NCBI GenBank assembly: GCA_035079385.1
Contig: JAVHKY010000030.1
Location: 8,905,001 to 8,969,000, forward strand
From: Aspidiotus rigidus
Lineage: Eukaryota; Arthropoda; Insecta; Hemiptera; Diaspididae
DNA: 64,000 nt
Direction of reading: 5' to 3'
In this document: positions 23,734 to 36,589 of the stretch, piece after piece
How positions within the stretch are numbered: position 1 is the first letter of the stretch
How the letters are laid out: each line of letters starts with the position of its first letter
The notes under the pieces: generated by a model
The model's database searches: none
What the model saw: the letters and a program-made list of their open reading frames with translations, nothing else
Told to the model about the DNA's origin: nothing
Made by a program: the position numbers and the translations under genes

Positions 23734-24772
23734 CACCCTCAAATGAGGTCACAGGGTTTCTGTACATTTTTTCAGAGAAACTTTACTCAATGGTCCCACC
23801 CTTCTTAGAACCATAGTTTGCCGGAGAGACGGGGGACGTTTTCTTCAAATAACCCTCTCATCCTTCTTCTTTAAAGCAGGTTTCCTATCAAAAAAAGAAG
23901 AAAAAAAAAATTCGAAAACAACTTCGCGCCGTAAACTATTTTTCAAAAAATAAATAAGAGACGAGATAAATAGAAAATGCACCACCCACAGGGTTTTATC
24001 GGACTTGAAATTCAAGACCTTCATTCTTCTTCAAGTCTCGAAGAGCTCGTGAATCAAAATTACAAATGCCCGCCCGTCCCCTAAAACTTTTTTTCATAAC
24101 AGCAATTGAGAAGAGGAGGCATTGCCACAATAAGACCTCGTAGCTTAGTTGATACAACCTAGATACTCAATTAGCCGTCTACCTTAACTCAATTCAGGTT
24201 CTTCCTCCGAAAACTTTGTTGGTGAATATGGTACAGCTAACACGAAAAAGGGTCACAAATTGTGTGACGTCAAAGCAAAATTAAAGCTAGTCAAACACTA
24301 ATTTATGCCCTTATCTCTGACCTTTCCTTAACTTGAGATTGGGGAAATTTATCTTTATCGTCTGATAGTTGAACAAAACATTATAGTCTCACAAAATCTC
24401 GGTAGCTGTTCTGTTTGCAATGAGCTGTTTACCGTTGTAACTATGATTAGAAAAGACTCTGGTCTATACTTTTATGTTGCGTTGATTGAAATCGAAGATA
24501 ATTATGCGAAAAATTTGATTAAATCTCGTAATAATTGAAACTAGTTACTGTTATCCTCCAATAACGAAGCTGACTCAATTTGTTTGATAGGTATTAGTTC
24601 GCTCGCTGTGTTCTTTACGATCTCGATGAATAATCAATAAACTTCGTTCGCGATGTTAATTCCATCGAATTGCGGGCACCGTTCTTGCATATCGTTTATT
24701 TCCTATTTTATACGAGATTTTTCCAATGGGAAACGAGATATATAACTGAGTGGAAGCGCTGATCACTCGGTC
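23734..24772. other. Upstream flank of SLC46 gene 1
   Basis: No coding exon seen. A TATATAACTGAG about 30 bases before the ATG of SLC46 gene 1 could serve as a core promoter element or lie in the 5' UTR. Confidence 0.35.
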
Positions 24773-26800
24773 ATGCTCACGAAACCAAAAATATGTGCCT
24801 CGATACGAAGCAAATTCTGTCAGCACATCACCGTCGAACCAACGCTTTTCTTCACAGACATAGCTCTGCAAATAATCGAATTTCTTAATACGAATCTATA
24901 TTTGCAAAAGAACTGCCGAAACTCCACTCTCGACCACGAGCCGGATTTGAATCTTCCGTGCGACGACGAAGCGCGAGGTTTGGCTTACGTATCGACCTAC
25001 TATGCAAATTTTTGCACACTATCCACCACCTTATCGCTAATATTCACGATGTTTGCGACGACATACAGCGACATAATCGGCAAACGACGTAAGCCCTTTA
25101 TTGTTTTACCGATTATCGGGATGTTATTGCAGACAACCTCAGCGATATTGCAGACTGTCTTCTGGAACTGGCCTCCATTACTTGGAACCGTATTAAACGC
25201 CATTCTGCCAGATATGTTCGGCGGTTTCCTCGGCATCGTCATCTTCTCGAAAGTGTGCGTATGCGATAAATCACAACCAGAGAACCGTCTGTTTCGAATC
25301 ACCTTACTAACGATGGTTAAATCGGCGGCATTGTTTGTAGGAAGAGGAGTGTCTGGGTACTTACTTCGAGGCTTCGGATTTTTCTATTCATATTGCGTTG
25401 TTTTCCTGTTGTATGTGATGTCTTTGATTAGCGCTCTCGTGTTTGTGAAAGACGAGGCTGATGTTAGAATATCGCAAAAGGTGTCTTTGGGACGAGTTTT
25501 TAGCCTCAAACAGATATACGAATCGTTTAAAATCATTTTGTTCTCCAAGAAGTTGGTCAGGCATCGAATAGCACTCTGGATATTACAATTTCTTGGATCT
25601 CTCGTTTACTTTGCTTTTGTTGGTAAGTCATTGAGACAAATTTTCCCACTCCATTATCGCCTTTACTCATACCACCTGCGCTCTCAAAATAATCCGAATT
25701 TTATTTCTAAAAATTTACAAATCGAGAATTTATACGCGTGGAGTGGATTTACGGGGAGACTCAGAGACATTCCAATATTCCCACTCCCTCCCCCCCCCCT
25801 AAGAAAAAAATGTGAATTCAAGGTATGCGCGAAAGCTTCCTCTTTTTCATAGTCAAATATCAGAAAAATAGTCAATTTCCTCTCCCAAAAATCATATTTT
25901 GAACTCACCCTGCGTAAGGAATACATTTGCGAATGATTTTTTTAATTTCAGGCGAGCATTCTGTGTTTTATTTATACTTTCGACAGCACTTTGGATGGGA
26001 CGAAAAACGTTTTAGCACATACAGCGCATATAAAGTCGCCACTGGAATGACTGGTAGGTCGCAAAAATACTCATTTTTGATGCGCTAGTAACTTGTAATG
26101 CTAACAAACAAATAATAATAATATAAATTCATCCTCAGGTGGAATGTTATGCACTCTATTGATGAGTAAGACTTGGAAAATACATGACAGTATTATCGGT
26201 ACCTTTGCCGGTTTTATGGATACTCTGGCCGCTATCGGGTTCTATTTGGCAGCGGACAACTGGCAGATATATTTAGGTTGGAGCATGTGCTCAGTTTTTG
26301 ATTTTTCGAAGGGAAATTATTCCACTATTTTTGCCCTTTTTTGTTTTAATTTTTAGTACCACTTGTCGATATTTTCCACGGAATTGCCATTTCCACTTGT
26401 TTTTCGTTAATGAGCAAATTCTTTACCAATAAAGAATACGGTATAGTTTTTAACATTGATTGACTCATTTCCCATCGGAAATAAGTGAAAATTGTACTCC
26501 TTTTTTTTTTTTTTTTTTCTGTAGGACGCTTACATTCAGTCTATATGTTATTTGGTCTCCTGAGTTCGTGCAGTATACCTGTCTACAACTACCTGTTTAT
26601 AAAAACGATGAATTACCATCCGAATGCATTTTTCTTATTGAGCACAATATTGAATGCTATAATCTGTATTACGTATTGGTAAATATGAGAAAAATTTTCT
26701 TTTTTTTAATTCTCTTTACTCGTTTAGGTATCTACGTAAGAATCCAACGTACAGTCGAAAATTAAGAGGCCAAAGATCAGTATCCTGTGCCCAATTCTGA
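24773..26800 (+). CDS. SLC46-like (proton-coupled folate transporter-like) major facilitator, gene 1
   Basis: Six exons, 24773-25622, 25952-26053, 26139-26276, 26357-26440, 26525-26678 and 26728-26800, give 1401 nt (466 aa), close to the 450-460 aa usual for SLC46. The first four introns are phase 1 and the last is phase 2. Landmarks: HITVEP before TM1, a conserved luminal CDDE at 63-66, an N-glycosylation sequon at N50, and the MFS motif-A loop SDIIGKRRK at 99-107. Later come SKTWKIHDSIIGTFAG and GRLHSVYMLFG in the C-terminal half. About twelve membrane helices are expected. Family role: proton-coupled import of folate-like or other organic substrates at plasma or lysosomal membranes. The substrate cannot be read from sequence. 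The intron 3 donor is GTTGGA, which is weak. It is the only plus-strand member of the array and has the longest C-terminal tail. Confidence 0.9.
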
Positions 26801-27529
26801 TGTAGCCTAACTGGGTTTAAAACTGATGTATAGATACTCTTTCCACTGCAGATTAATCTTATTGTATCTCGCAACGGCAACGTTATTCTAATAGAACGTT
26901 TTATTTCATGTTGTAGTGGTACATACTTTCTCTGTTATGACATCAGATGAAGTTTCAAAGCGCGTAATGAAAAACTAACCAATCAAAAATGGTCAAATGA
27001 AGCAAAAGAACATCACTTCAATAACCATGTTGGTACTGGTACTTTGTATTTACTTGTGTTCATAAGTATTTGTACTTTTATTATGAATAAATTTCGCGCG
27101 AAGTAAATTGAATAGCATGCGTTTGTGTTTTTCAGATCAGACAGTGAGCTGATGATGTATTAAGTGTAAACCTTGATTATAAAATCAATCGCATTCCTCT
27201 TTCAAGTACAGGAGCTTATTGATTTAAGACGATGAAAGTACTCGCGAATACAATATTCTTCAGAAAAAAGTGTAACATCATGAAGCCGTTCGAGTATTTC
27301 TTTCAAAAGTGGACTATCTTAGCTGTTTTTATTTTATTTTTTGTAATAAAAGCGGAGGATCTACAAAATCACCCTCCCATAAAACAGGTTCCACTTTTCA
27401 AAAAAAATGAACTTCGACTTCTGGCAAGTTTGATACCACAGATTCTTCTCTTGCGATCAAAATAAAGTGAAAGAGAATTTTACATCCATCCGTCTCCTCT
27501 ACGAAGCTACGGCAAATTTCTCGGCCTAC
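26801..27529. other. 3' flank of SLC46 gene 1
   Basis: A possible AATAAA lies at 27086-27091. At 27388-27402 a CCATAAAACAGGTTCC motif matches the end of the inverted-repeat element family described at 63.4 kb. No gene seen. Confidence 0.4.
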
Positions 27530-28440
27530 ATTTTGATCAAAAGCTTACTTAGGCTTATCTCATCCCTCAAAAGGATGCAACCAAAAATTACTCCTCCAAC
27601 TTTACAAACGCCTCATCCGCTCAAAATTAGACTACGGTTCCCCAATTTATAACTCAGCCAACAAAACTTCCCTCGCCTTACTTGACCCCATCCGGACCTC
27701 CTTTCTCAGGATTGCTCTGAGAGCTTAGCCCGAAATTTAGCCTATATGCGCAGAGCCCTCAGAACCTTCCCTCTACTTTTGTAGACTCATCCTAATCGCA
27801 AACTTGTTGTGTTCTGTCTCCCAATGTCCAATTTTCAACCGAATATTTCACGTCAGCAACAATCAACTCTCCACCAAACATACTCGCCACCAATTCAAAC
27901 TCTCTCTCAATAAACCCTTCACAGCAAATCCCCTAGAACCCATACATACAAGCTACCCCCATGGGTTCTCTATCAACCCAAAATACGTCTCGATTTCACT
28001 GGAATGCCCAAATCCGACAAAATTACTTGTACCCAACATGTCAGAAAATTACTTCAAGAATACCTTCACTATACGCTCTGCCTCTCTGATGGGTCCAAAA
28101 TACTTATTTAATAAAGTAGCTTACGCATTGACAGGGGAATATTTCCAGAACGCATCCATAACATAGTTTCCATATTCACTATGGAATTTACTCGCCTCTC
28201 CCACCTCCCCCACCTTCCCCCAAAACGGCTAATTCCTTCTCCTCACTGACTCCCTCTCTTCACTTCATTTCCTTACAGACGCATACAACTCCAATCCAAT
28301 CATACAACGCATCCTCCTCACACTTCATGCTCTAAACTCTATCAACACCCAAATAATCTTCATATGGATCCCTGGACACATTGGGCTTCCCTCAACATGG
28401 CGCCGTTAGTCAAGCCGCTAAACAAGCACCCTCCCTCGAC
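27530..28440 (+). mobile_element. I/Jockey-like non-LTR retrotransposon relic (RT thumb and RNase H)
   Basis: Read through several frames, 27545-27730 encodes a typical RT-thumb segment (LIRSKLDYGSPIYNSANKT, then LLDPIRTSFLRIALRA) before a stop. At 28290-28395 there is an RNase H-like segment with IIFIWIPGHIGLP. Many stops and frame changes show it is inactive. The tail CCGCTAAACAAGCA at 28412 recurs at 36834, so two relics of one family are present. Confidence 0.75.
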
Positions 28441-28499
28441 CAAATAACTGATAATTACCCTGTACCATACCTACGCTATAAAAATTACTAGGAAAGTTT

Positions 28500-29053
28500 G
28501 CAGACGTCGGTTGTTGTCCTCTTGATGCATCTCTTCCATTCAAACCAAATTCTTTCTTCTTCTCATCAATATAGATTCTATTTACTATTACTTGTGAATT
28601 ATCAAATTCAATGCGGTACCCATCTTCAATATTAGAATCAGAAAAACAATGCCCTAAATTTTCAGTAAATTCTGCAATGCCTTTGGCTCTAGTCTTACTA
28701 AAATTCATTGGAGTCACAATAATCTGGTTTTTCAAGTCGATAAAAATTGTGTTATTGATCAGCCGCATGAGTTATACTTGTTTTTTGTCTTTTTCACTCA
28801 ATTCCCTCTTCATTTCTTCTAATTCTTTATTTAATTGTTTTATTCTTTTATTTTTTTCTTCAATTAATTATCTCATCTTTAAGTTTCATTGTGGCTTGCA
28901 ATAATCTCCTTAATTGACCCCGTGCTCTATTAACTGCAGCCATTAATGCCCTAAAACAGAAAAATAAGTTTGTATCATTTTCGAATTCCGTCAAATCGGG
29001 ATTACTTTTCTTATAACCCTCATGTAATTGATTAATAGTTTGAATGGATGATT
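28500..29053 (-). pseudogene. Degenerate coiled-coil coding segment, unrecognised
   Basis: On minus, 28880-29053 reads as an open frame containing RARGQLRRLLQATMKLKDEI, ending at a TGA. After a frame change a lysine/glutamate-rich helix follows (NKELEEMKRELSEKDKKQ), then another frame at 28500-28768 (IYIDEKKKEFGLNGRDA). The order and composition suggest one original protein with a coiled coil and a globular end, now broken by two stops. It butts against the non-LTR relic at 28.44 kb. It may come from an element, but I recognise no domain. Confidence 0.35.
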
Positions 29054-30363
29054 AATTCCTTATTTATTTCAGGATACTTTGAAACTAGTAAATTGACACA
29101 GTTTATTTCATGTACCAGACCATATACTGTACAATATACCAAACCATGGACCATATTATACTATGTGCAGTATACTATACATAGAATTTTTCATTTATAA
29201 ATATCTGTTCGCTTCTCCAACGCCCGTTAAATTAAAGGTGACGATGACTAGTACATAGTTTGGAAATTTTCTACACTCGCGAAAAGGAGAAACGATAGAG
29301 AGAACACAAGCATCTTACGGAATGGGAAAACGAGAAGCAGTTTAGTACCAAACTCGAAGACTTCTCTTGTTGCTATATAGGGAACACAATACTGTACTTA
29401 TAAATTCATTTTAAATACAATGGAATTAGAAAAAGAAAAGAATTGATGATCCGTCTGACTTTATGAAAAACTCATTATCTTTTGTACAAAAATAATTAAA
29501 ATTATGGAATATTCCTCGTGTAACAAAAAAGAGAAACGTCATCAGTCCTAGAAATGACTCATAAAAAAAATATTGTGGTAGAGACAAATAAATAAAAATT
29601 ATGTTTGATGTCGTTTCATATGCTCTATGTAATTAAAATGCCTTTATTTTGTCCCTAAAAAGAGTCAAGCAACACCTGCCGCATGGTGTCATCAGCGGTC
29701 GAAATCTTAGACTAGTTTGCAGCCCATATTAGAGATACACTATTCAGAGTATACATTGGCTTAGAACTCAGAACTTTTTCTAGTCCCTACAGTAGATAGA
29801 CACTGTCCTCACAGGTTCCTTCGCTACGCTCGTTCGCCTCTCTCTCCTCACCAATATTTCTTAGCCTAGTTTAAACTGTGTAATATATGCTGTATGTTCA
29901 GTTATTGAGAAGGTTTAGCAAACATTTTCCAAATCCGAGTCTAAAGGGGAGGAGGCAACTCGCAAATTTTCATAGTAAGAGGGGGGGGGGGGGAAGCAGT
30001 AAAGACTTCGAAAACTTCTAATCAAGACTTGAATTCGTCTTCCGAATTTTTCAACCTACCTACCTGATTTGTTTAGCAACTCGAAAAAATTTGGAGTTAC
30101 TAGGGTTCTTTTGGCCGTAACAACCGATTTCCGCGCGTAGAACTCAAATTGAATGATTTGAATACAATAAATTCTAAATAAGTCATCTTATGTATTATGA
30201 GTATTCTCAAATTAATAACAAATATTAGGTTAGCAATATATGCAAAAATATTTCATCAAGTTTTTGTTAAATGCAAGGGCTAAGAATAAACGTTCTATAA
30301 AAGAACATCGAACATTAAGTTTTGTCAACTTTTGATGCTTCTATACGAGTTTCTGAACAATTA
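29054..30363. other. Interval 3' of SLC46 gene 2
   Basis: No gene seen. It contains repeated ACCAxACC/ATACTGTA-type palindromic bits at 29110-29180 and a run of 13 G at about 29981-29994. Confidence 0.35.
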
Positions 30364-33300
30364 TCAGCGGGTTTGAGTATTCTTGATAAGGAGAAATATA
30401 ACACTGAAACATAGATGATACAATCGTTCTTATTGTGACTCGATAACAGGTCAAAGGAAACCAATGTAGTAAAGATAAATAATAAGAAAGTAAATCATAA
30501 AATTTTTAAATACGTACCAAAAGAAGACGAAAATTGTAATATTTATAAAAGTACTCAACAAAAAGAATGCATTTGGAAGTGTATCCATCGTACGATCAAA
30601 TAAAACACCGTAAAGCGGAGTTCCAAATGCGCCAAATGAAGTGAATATCATTTTTACCGAATTCAACCGCCCTACATATGAAAAAATTTAAATTGTGCAT
30701 CCGAGTCTTTTTGATTATATGTCAACGTGCTTAAGTTGTGTTACTTACCAAATTCTAATTCAGTAAAAAACTGACTGAGTAACGAAGAAGACGTAGATGA
30801 GACCAATCCACGAAAAACATCGAATAGTGGTACTGGAAATTCAAAATAATTATAAATTTTTACTGTTTTACGTAAAATCGAGCATAGTGAGATTCAGGGA
30901 GTTTATTGTTGGCTCTGCTTGCACAAAATTGAAAAAAATTGAGGTTAAGCTTAAGCAGGACCAATAATAAACGCCATAATTAGAACTTAAGGTTTAGCTG
31001 TGATAGTCTATATAATTTGTAAAACTATAAGAAGGGATATTCCAGCAAACAAGAATACTTACCGGTATAATCAAATTTTGGTTATATTTTTGTGTGACGA
31101 GAAAGCCTTTCTTACAGTTCTACAAATAAACATAATATTATGACATATTCTTTGCTTGTAATAATCTTCAATTTATTGTCAAAGTGGTGGTACAGTGAAG
31201 CGTCCAGTTAATTGTGGGGTGCCGCAGGGGTCGGTCCTAGGGCCGCTGTTGAGGTGCGTTGCAGTGAACGGGATTTTCAAGGTGAAGCTACCACTGCGTG
31301 TTAAGCTTAATTACTATGCGAATGACACCAAGTGCTATGCACGGCCAAAACAACTGCAGCGGTGAACTGCAGGGTGAATCGGGCCTTTGAGGTAGTGACG
31401 CGTTGGATGAAGTTGACTGGACTAGAACTTGCAATAGGTAAAACAGAGGTCATTTTATTCACGACCCGTCGGAAGTTCAGTCCACCCAAATTTTGCCTGC
31501 AAGGTCGAGACCAAGAAGCGGATGCAGTACCTAGCATCTGGTTTGACTCAACGCTGAGCTTCAGGTCCCATTTCCAGATGGCGGTGGAAAAGGCAGGTAG
31601 GGTAGTTGTATACCTAAGCCGCCTGATGAGGAGCCTAGGAGGACTGAGAGAAGCAAGAAGAAGGATCAAGATGAGCACCGCTTTGTCGATCTTCCTATGT
31701 GGTGCTCTTGGCTTGCCGAGGCAAGAAACCCAAAAATAACGTTTCCTACCTAATGGTATGTTGTGCATCACAACTCGAGATAACTATGAGGATTTATCTG
31801 TTAAAAGGGTATCTGATCAATTCAATTCTTATAGAAGGGATGTTCTATGATAAATAACTCCTCATACTCTGTGTCACCTTAGATTTTATTTTTGCTTAGA
31901 ATTTTTAAAATTTCTGTGCATTCCTGGCAAATTTTATTTTTGTATGACAGTTTTCAAATTTTCATATTGTCTTCGAATAAGTTTTTTCTTTTTTATACTT
32001 CAATAATGGTAATATACCTCACATATGTATTTTACAACCGTGAAGACTGTTATCATACTTTTTGATCAAATATTATAACTCAATTTCTCCGGCTGTCTGT
32101 CATTATTTTGGCTGGGAACTTTTATACCATAATTATTTGTAGAGATATTTTTGCACTTTGAAGCTTGAGAAACAAAATGGAACTAAATATTTCAGGTTCT
32201 CGATCTGAACGGAACAAAGATGCGGATCTCTTGGTTTCAAGATCTTGACATAGAAAAAATCTTTCTTGAGCCCTATATCTTGGTAGGAAAAAAGCTTCAA
32301 ATCTTTTAGAAAAAAATGAAAAAATGAATTTCTGTCATGTAACAGTCAATGAAAAAAAAAAAGAAAACAGAAAGACAAGAGACCCACATACTGAAGTGCA
32401 TAGCGACTCAGTCTTGTTTTTTGTTTTTTGTTGTTTTTTTTTTCTGTAAAAGAGTATGTTTATGCTTTTAAAAATAGTAGGTACGTCTAGGCACACTGCG
32501 AAGGTCTTTTAGCGCTGACTTCAATGCTGCTCTCAGTTTTTCCAATAACATGTCGAGATTTGTTGCAATCAGCTTGTTTACTCCCAGTGTATGACGTACC
32601 CGTACGTTCGTCAGCTTCTGCGATGCTTTGCGGTAAAAACTTTCACAACAAATTTCGATCTGTTATCAGAAAATGGGAAAGAGTACATGGGTACAAATTT
32701 ATGATTGAAATTAGCTAATTACAACTAAGTATGCCTTATATTGAATTTAGTAAATTTCAAGGATTAAGTTAACGAACCCACGTAAAGTTGCCACTCTTCT
32801 TGCGCAAAAAAATATCCTATTACTGCCAAGGAATCAAAAAATGCGGCGAGTGTTCCTATTATTCCATCATGAATTTTCAACCAATTACTCATGATTAAAG
32901 TGCATACCATAGCACCTGTAAAATTAAATCAATAAATTATTATCGGTTATAGAGGTTGCAATTTATAGATAAGTGCGGAATAAATGAGGGCTAATTTCAC
33001 AATGCAATACAGAGCTAAAGTCACGTAATGGTATAAACTCTGGGGTTAATTAATGGTCTCCCGAAATTAGGTTATATTACCCCGGGTTCAAACTCGATAT
33101 TGTAAAATTAGCTCTAAAAGTCTCGACTGATCTGACTTACCTACCATCGAAGACAAGCGTCTATACGAGCCATAGAAGCCGAACTTTTCTTCGTTCCATT
33201 GAAATCGATATCGAAAGTATAAATATTGTACCGAAGACTCGCCTGTAAATTTCAACTTTGAGAAAGTGAAAACGTCTAGAAGTTATTTAGTTGAATGTAA

Positions 33301-34135
33301 CAAACGTACCAAAGAAGATCGTGTGAAAAAACAGTTTAATCATTAGCAAAATCCATATAGATACCACGTATCGCCAAGGTTTTTTGGGGAATAAAATAAT
33401 ATTCAAAGCTTCGCCAGTTTGTTTGGGACTAAATATGTCCTTAAACTTTACTTTATTATTCATTGGTTCGTCTCCCTCTCGCACAAAAAGAAGAGTACCG
33501 ACCACGGAGAAGAGTTGAAGTCCCAAAGTGATCCAATACGACCACAAAAAGCCGAAATTTTTCAACAAATATCCGACGCTTCCTTTTCCGATGACTCCGG
33601 CGATGGTATCAAGCACTGACAAAGTGGTGACGCGGGTCAAACGATTTTCGTTCGTCGTTTTATCAAATAAGTACGCGTAAGTAAAATTGATCACACACAG
33701 TATTCCACCGAAACAATTACCAACGAAAGTACCCAAAATGATGCCGTAATAAGGCGACCACTCCCAGAAAACGGTTTGCAGAATCGAACAGCACGTCTGC
33801 AAGATGAAACCAGCCAGTGGTATAAGGATGAATATCCTTCGTTTCTTCCCGGCAAGATCGCTGTAGCTGGACGCGTATATAACAAAAACTAGGGACAAGG
33901 CCAGAGCTGGTAGTACCGCATTATTGTAGATCGTTGAAATGAACTCGAGCCCCCGTTTTTCATCGTCACACGGGGTACTCAAATCGGGAGCAGATGAAGT
34001 ATTGTTCCGACATACTTTTTGTAGATACAAATTTTGATCGAGGAATGTAGACATCTCGAAGGATATCCAGAAGAAGAAAATACACGGTTCGACGGTAATA
34101 TACTTACAAAAATTGAAAAATTCGAACAAACCCAT
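30364..34135 (-). CDS. SLC46-like major facilitator, gene 2
   Basis: Six exons, 33310-34135, 33141-33242, 32778-32915, 30749-30832, 30518-30671 and 30364-30403, sum to 1344 nt (447 aa). Internal exon lengths 102, 138, 84 and 154 are identical to gene 1. The start is the ATG at 34135 (MGLFEFFNFCKYITVEP); the frame upstream has only TTG. CDDE is at 56-59, the MFS loop SDLAGKKRR at 92-100 and a sequon at N44. The intron 3 donor is GTTCGT, weak as in gene 1, and its intron holds an R1-like relic. The last exon (TTTCAG acceptor) adds a short tail, IFLLIKNTQTR. If intron 5 is retained, the frame also stays open for about 20 codons. Membrane transporter; substrate unknown. Confidence 0.85.
31195..31745 (+). 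mobile_element. R1-like non-LTR retrotransposon RT relic in intron 3 of SLC46 gene 2
   Basis: The plus strand encodes CGVPQGSVLGPLL, then NYYANDTKCYA where an active enzyme would have YADD, so one catalytic aspartate is replaced by asparagine. After a frame change, 31370-31740 gives LELAIGKTEVILFTTRR, FRSHFQMAVEKAG and LSRLMRSLGG, typical of the R1/LOA-type RT C-terminal part. No 5' part, endonuclease or tail is seen. It lies antisense inside the transporter intron. Confidence 0.75.
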
Positions 34136-35091
34136 TGTGTAGCGTGTAAACAAACACTCGGGAAAATAAAACTTGAGACGATCGCAAACGCAAAGATGTA
34201 CCTACTTGTAATATCACACGTACATCATTACCCGCTGATTAATTATTGAGAAAAATAAAAATATGAACTGGCGATAAGGCATCGCGACGACGTTCTCATA
34301 ACAAGTTATCTTCTTTTCATTCGTCGAATCTTTTTCGATATCAGTGCAGAAAAATTTCATTTCATACGTTTTCAAATTGCGAGAATTCCCTTTTGTTCTA
34401 TTTAGCGCATAGGTAATATTTATGTCATATCTATTCGCTGCTGGTAAACCCAAACTTATGAACAAATTTTAGAAAAAGCTATCTTTCGTAGCTGTAATCT
34501 AACAATCAATGTTTCAATGAGGACATGATTGACTCTTATGTATATCGTATGCGCAAGGAGCGGTTTCCATATAATTGATCTGAAACGGAAGAGTGTCGAA
34601 GCAAATATGGGTCATTTATCACCTGTTTTTTAGTCTGATACACCGTCAAATATATGTCAATCATTCTCGCAAGAATAGGGAACAAAATTATGACTTTGTA
34701 AACAAAGTTACCTAGCTATTTAGGCTGATTAAATAAGATAGAATTTGAAAGTTGATTGATGTCGTCAAGTTACCTCCCAGACGATTAAATATTTGTCGCT
34801 TTCCATTTATCAATTTAGTATACGATAGGGTACGAAAAATATATCACACCAACCAAAGTAGACTTTCCTTCTCTCGTTAGGTAACTAACTGAATGGGAAC
34901 TTGAATTTTTGTAGTTTTTATTATGAATTTATGAACAACCAGAAAAGGAACATAGCTCATCTTGCTTGCAGCTTGCGGGGTCTCTTTCATGAACTACGTT
35001 AACTGAAACGAGGAGACTGCATTCTTTATTGATACTCGTAATTCAAATTGTGTGTTCAACGTTGCATGTCTGTACCGTGTTTTCTTTCATT
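34136..35091. other. Upstream flank of SLC46 gene 2
   Basis: No coding exon supported. It presumably contains the promoter of gene 2 (minus). A GCTTGCGGGGTC motif at about 34972 recurs at about 50268. Confidence 0.35.
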
Positions 35092-35476
35092 ACACTACGC
35101 AACAGCCAAAAAAATGCTGGAGCGAGAATAGGTGATTCTCGAAGTATTTTTCACGCTAAATTCAATTCCGTTTTCCGTTTTTCGCTAGCAGGTCTAGATT
35201 TCCTGTAATTATTGCAACAACGTGCCGGTCTTTGCAACGAATTGCCGCGCATCGTTGCGAACATTACGCAGGTTCGCAGGGTATGATACTGCTATCTTCG
35301 ATACGTTCCGCGACGATGCGCGGCAATTCGTTGCAAAGATGGGCACGTTGTTGCAATAATTACAGGAAATCTAGACCTGCTAGCGAAAAACGGAAAACGG
35401 AATTGAATTTAGCGTGAAAAATACTTCAAGAATCACCTATTCTCGTTCCAGCATTTTTTTGACTGTTGCATAGTGT
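35092..35476. repeat. 385-bp near-perfect palindrome
   Basis: Left arm about 35092-35261 and right arm about 35308-35476 are inverted copies differing at only a handful of bases, with a spacer of about 46 bases. The shared outer end is ACACTA(C/T)GCAACAG(C/T)C; the shared inner part includes TTTGCAACGAATTGCCGCGC. No clear target-site duplication could be fixed. It encodes no protein. It is probably a foldback or MITE-type element, and if transcribed would form a very long hairpin RNA. Confidence 0.85.
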
Positions 35477-36589
35477 TATAGAGGCGTGCATCGTTGACCA
35501 CACAATTACAATTATCAATTCAGCTATAGTGCAGCTAAAGTCGTGTGTAAATTCAAAGACTATCGTAAAAGAATTATCGAATGCTCTTCCCATATTTTCT
35601 TTATTCGCGCGTGTATTCTTACGATTTGAAACCCATTTGCGTTGAGTCACAATCTCTCCCTCTATTCCCTGCGTGTGGGCGCTAATGTCAAGATTGGCAT
35701 AATTTTTTTGGTGGTTCATCTTGTTATGTCGGTAAACCTCAGCTTGTAATGAGCGGTAGGCTGCCCATTCGTCAGACTGCGAGCCGCGATGTCAATCCCT
35801 TCTGATGATCGGAGTGAGTGTTGCAATCGAATAACGACATAATCGTTGCCGAGTCGTAGACCGAACACTTAAGAACCATCTAAGTGCGCTTCATGGTTCT
35901 TATTGTTCTGAATGACGGTATTGTCTTCGAAGCTGAGACGACTATCGAACTTATAGAATGTATAGGTATACCACATCGGCAGAACAAGCTACCTGCTTCT
36001 GCTGTAGATCGCAGTATCTCAGTAGAGCGCAAAAATACTAGTATTAGAATGATGATTAGAACGCAAACGCTTGTAGCACCCCGCTCTTGGATTGATATAG
36101 ACGTTGTGGAATGCAAGTTAGACTATCTAGGTCATGGTGTGTTCACGCAAATTTCAGAATCAAGCTCGGGGCCATGGTTAACGACGTCATAGCTGGAGAA
36201 AGCTTTTAGGTCACGGCTGATGACGTTACCAGCTGATGACGCATAGTTTATTTTAAAGGAAGAGAGTAGATACTGTATGCAGGATTATGAGGGGAACTCG
36301 CAGGGGTGGTATAATCTTGTAATTTTTTGAATTGGAGGACAGGATTCAGGACTCGTGGAACTCGAAGATTTTCATATCTAGGGTTCCTTTTTAAAGGGTG
36401 GTGTGAACCCACAAATTCTGGAATTAAGAGCTGGGATTCAGGAACTTCAGGAAAGATATGAGACAAATCACATTCATTTTTGAAGTTCTACGCTCTTACA
36501 CCTCTACGATTAAATTTGAAATTTCCAAATTGGGCTCAATAGATTATGCTCAAACTGTAATGAGTTGCGCTGCACCCTCTTCTAGATAC
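35477..36589. other. Interval with one unassigned ORF
   Basis: A plus-strand frame from the ATG at about 35893 to 36192 encodes about 99 residues (starting MVLIVLNDGIVFEAET) with no motif I recognise and no clear splice sites. It could be chance. Nothing else is supported. Confidence 0.25.

Noticed and set aside
30451..30666. SLC46 gene 2 exon 5 read through to a longer tail
   Set aside because: A GTACGT donor at the position conserved in all paralogues, and a last exon with matching phase downstream, make splicing the better model.
31307..31771. Minus-strand frame of 154 codons
   Set aside because: It is antisense to the R1-like reverse transcriptase relic, and its sequence is a shadow of that coding region.
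32524..32718. 64-codon ORF on plus within intron 3 of SLC46 gene 2
   Set aside because: It is short, with no signal of conservation or splice context. It may be chance in AT-rich intron DNA.
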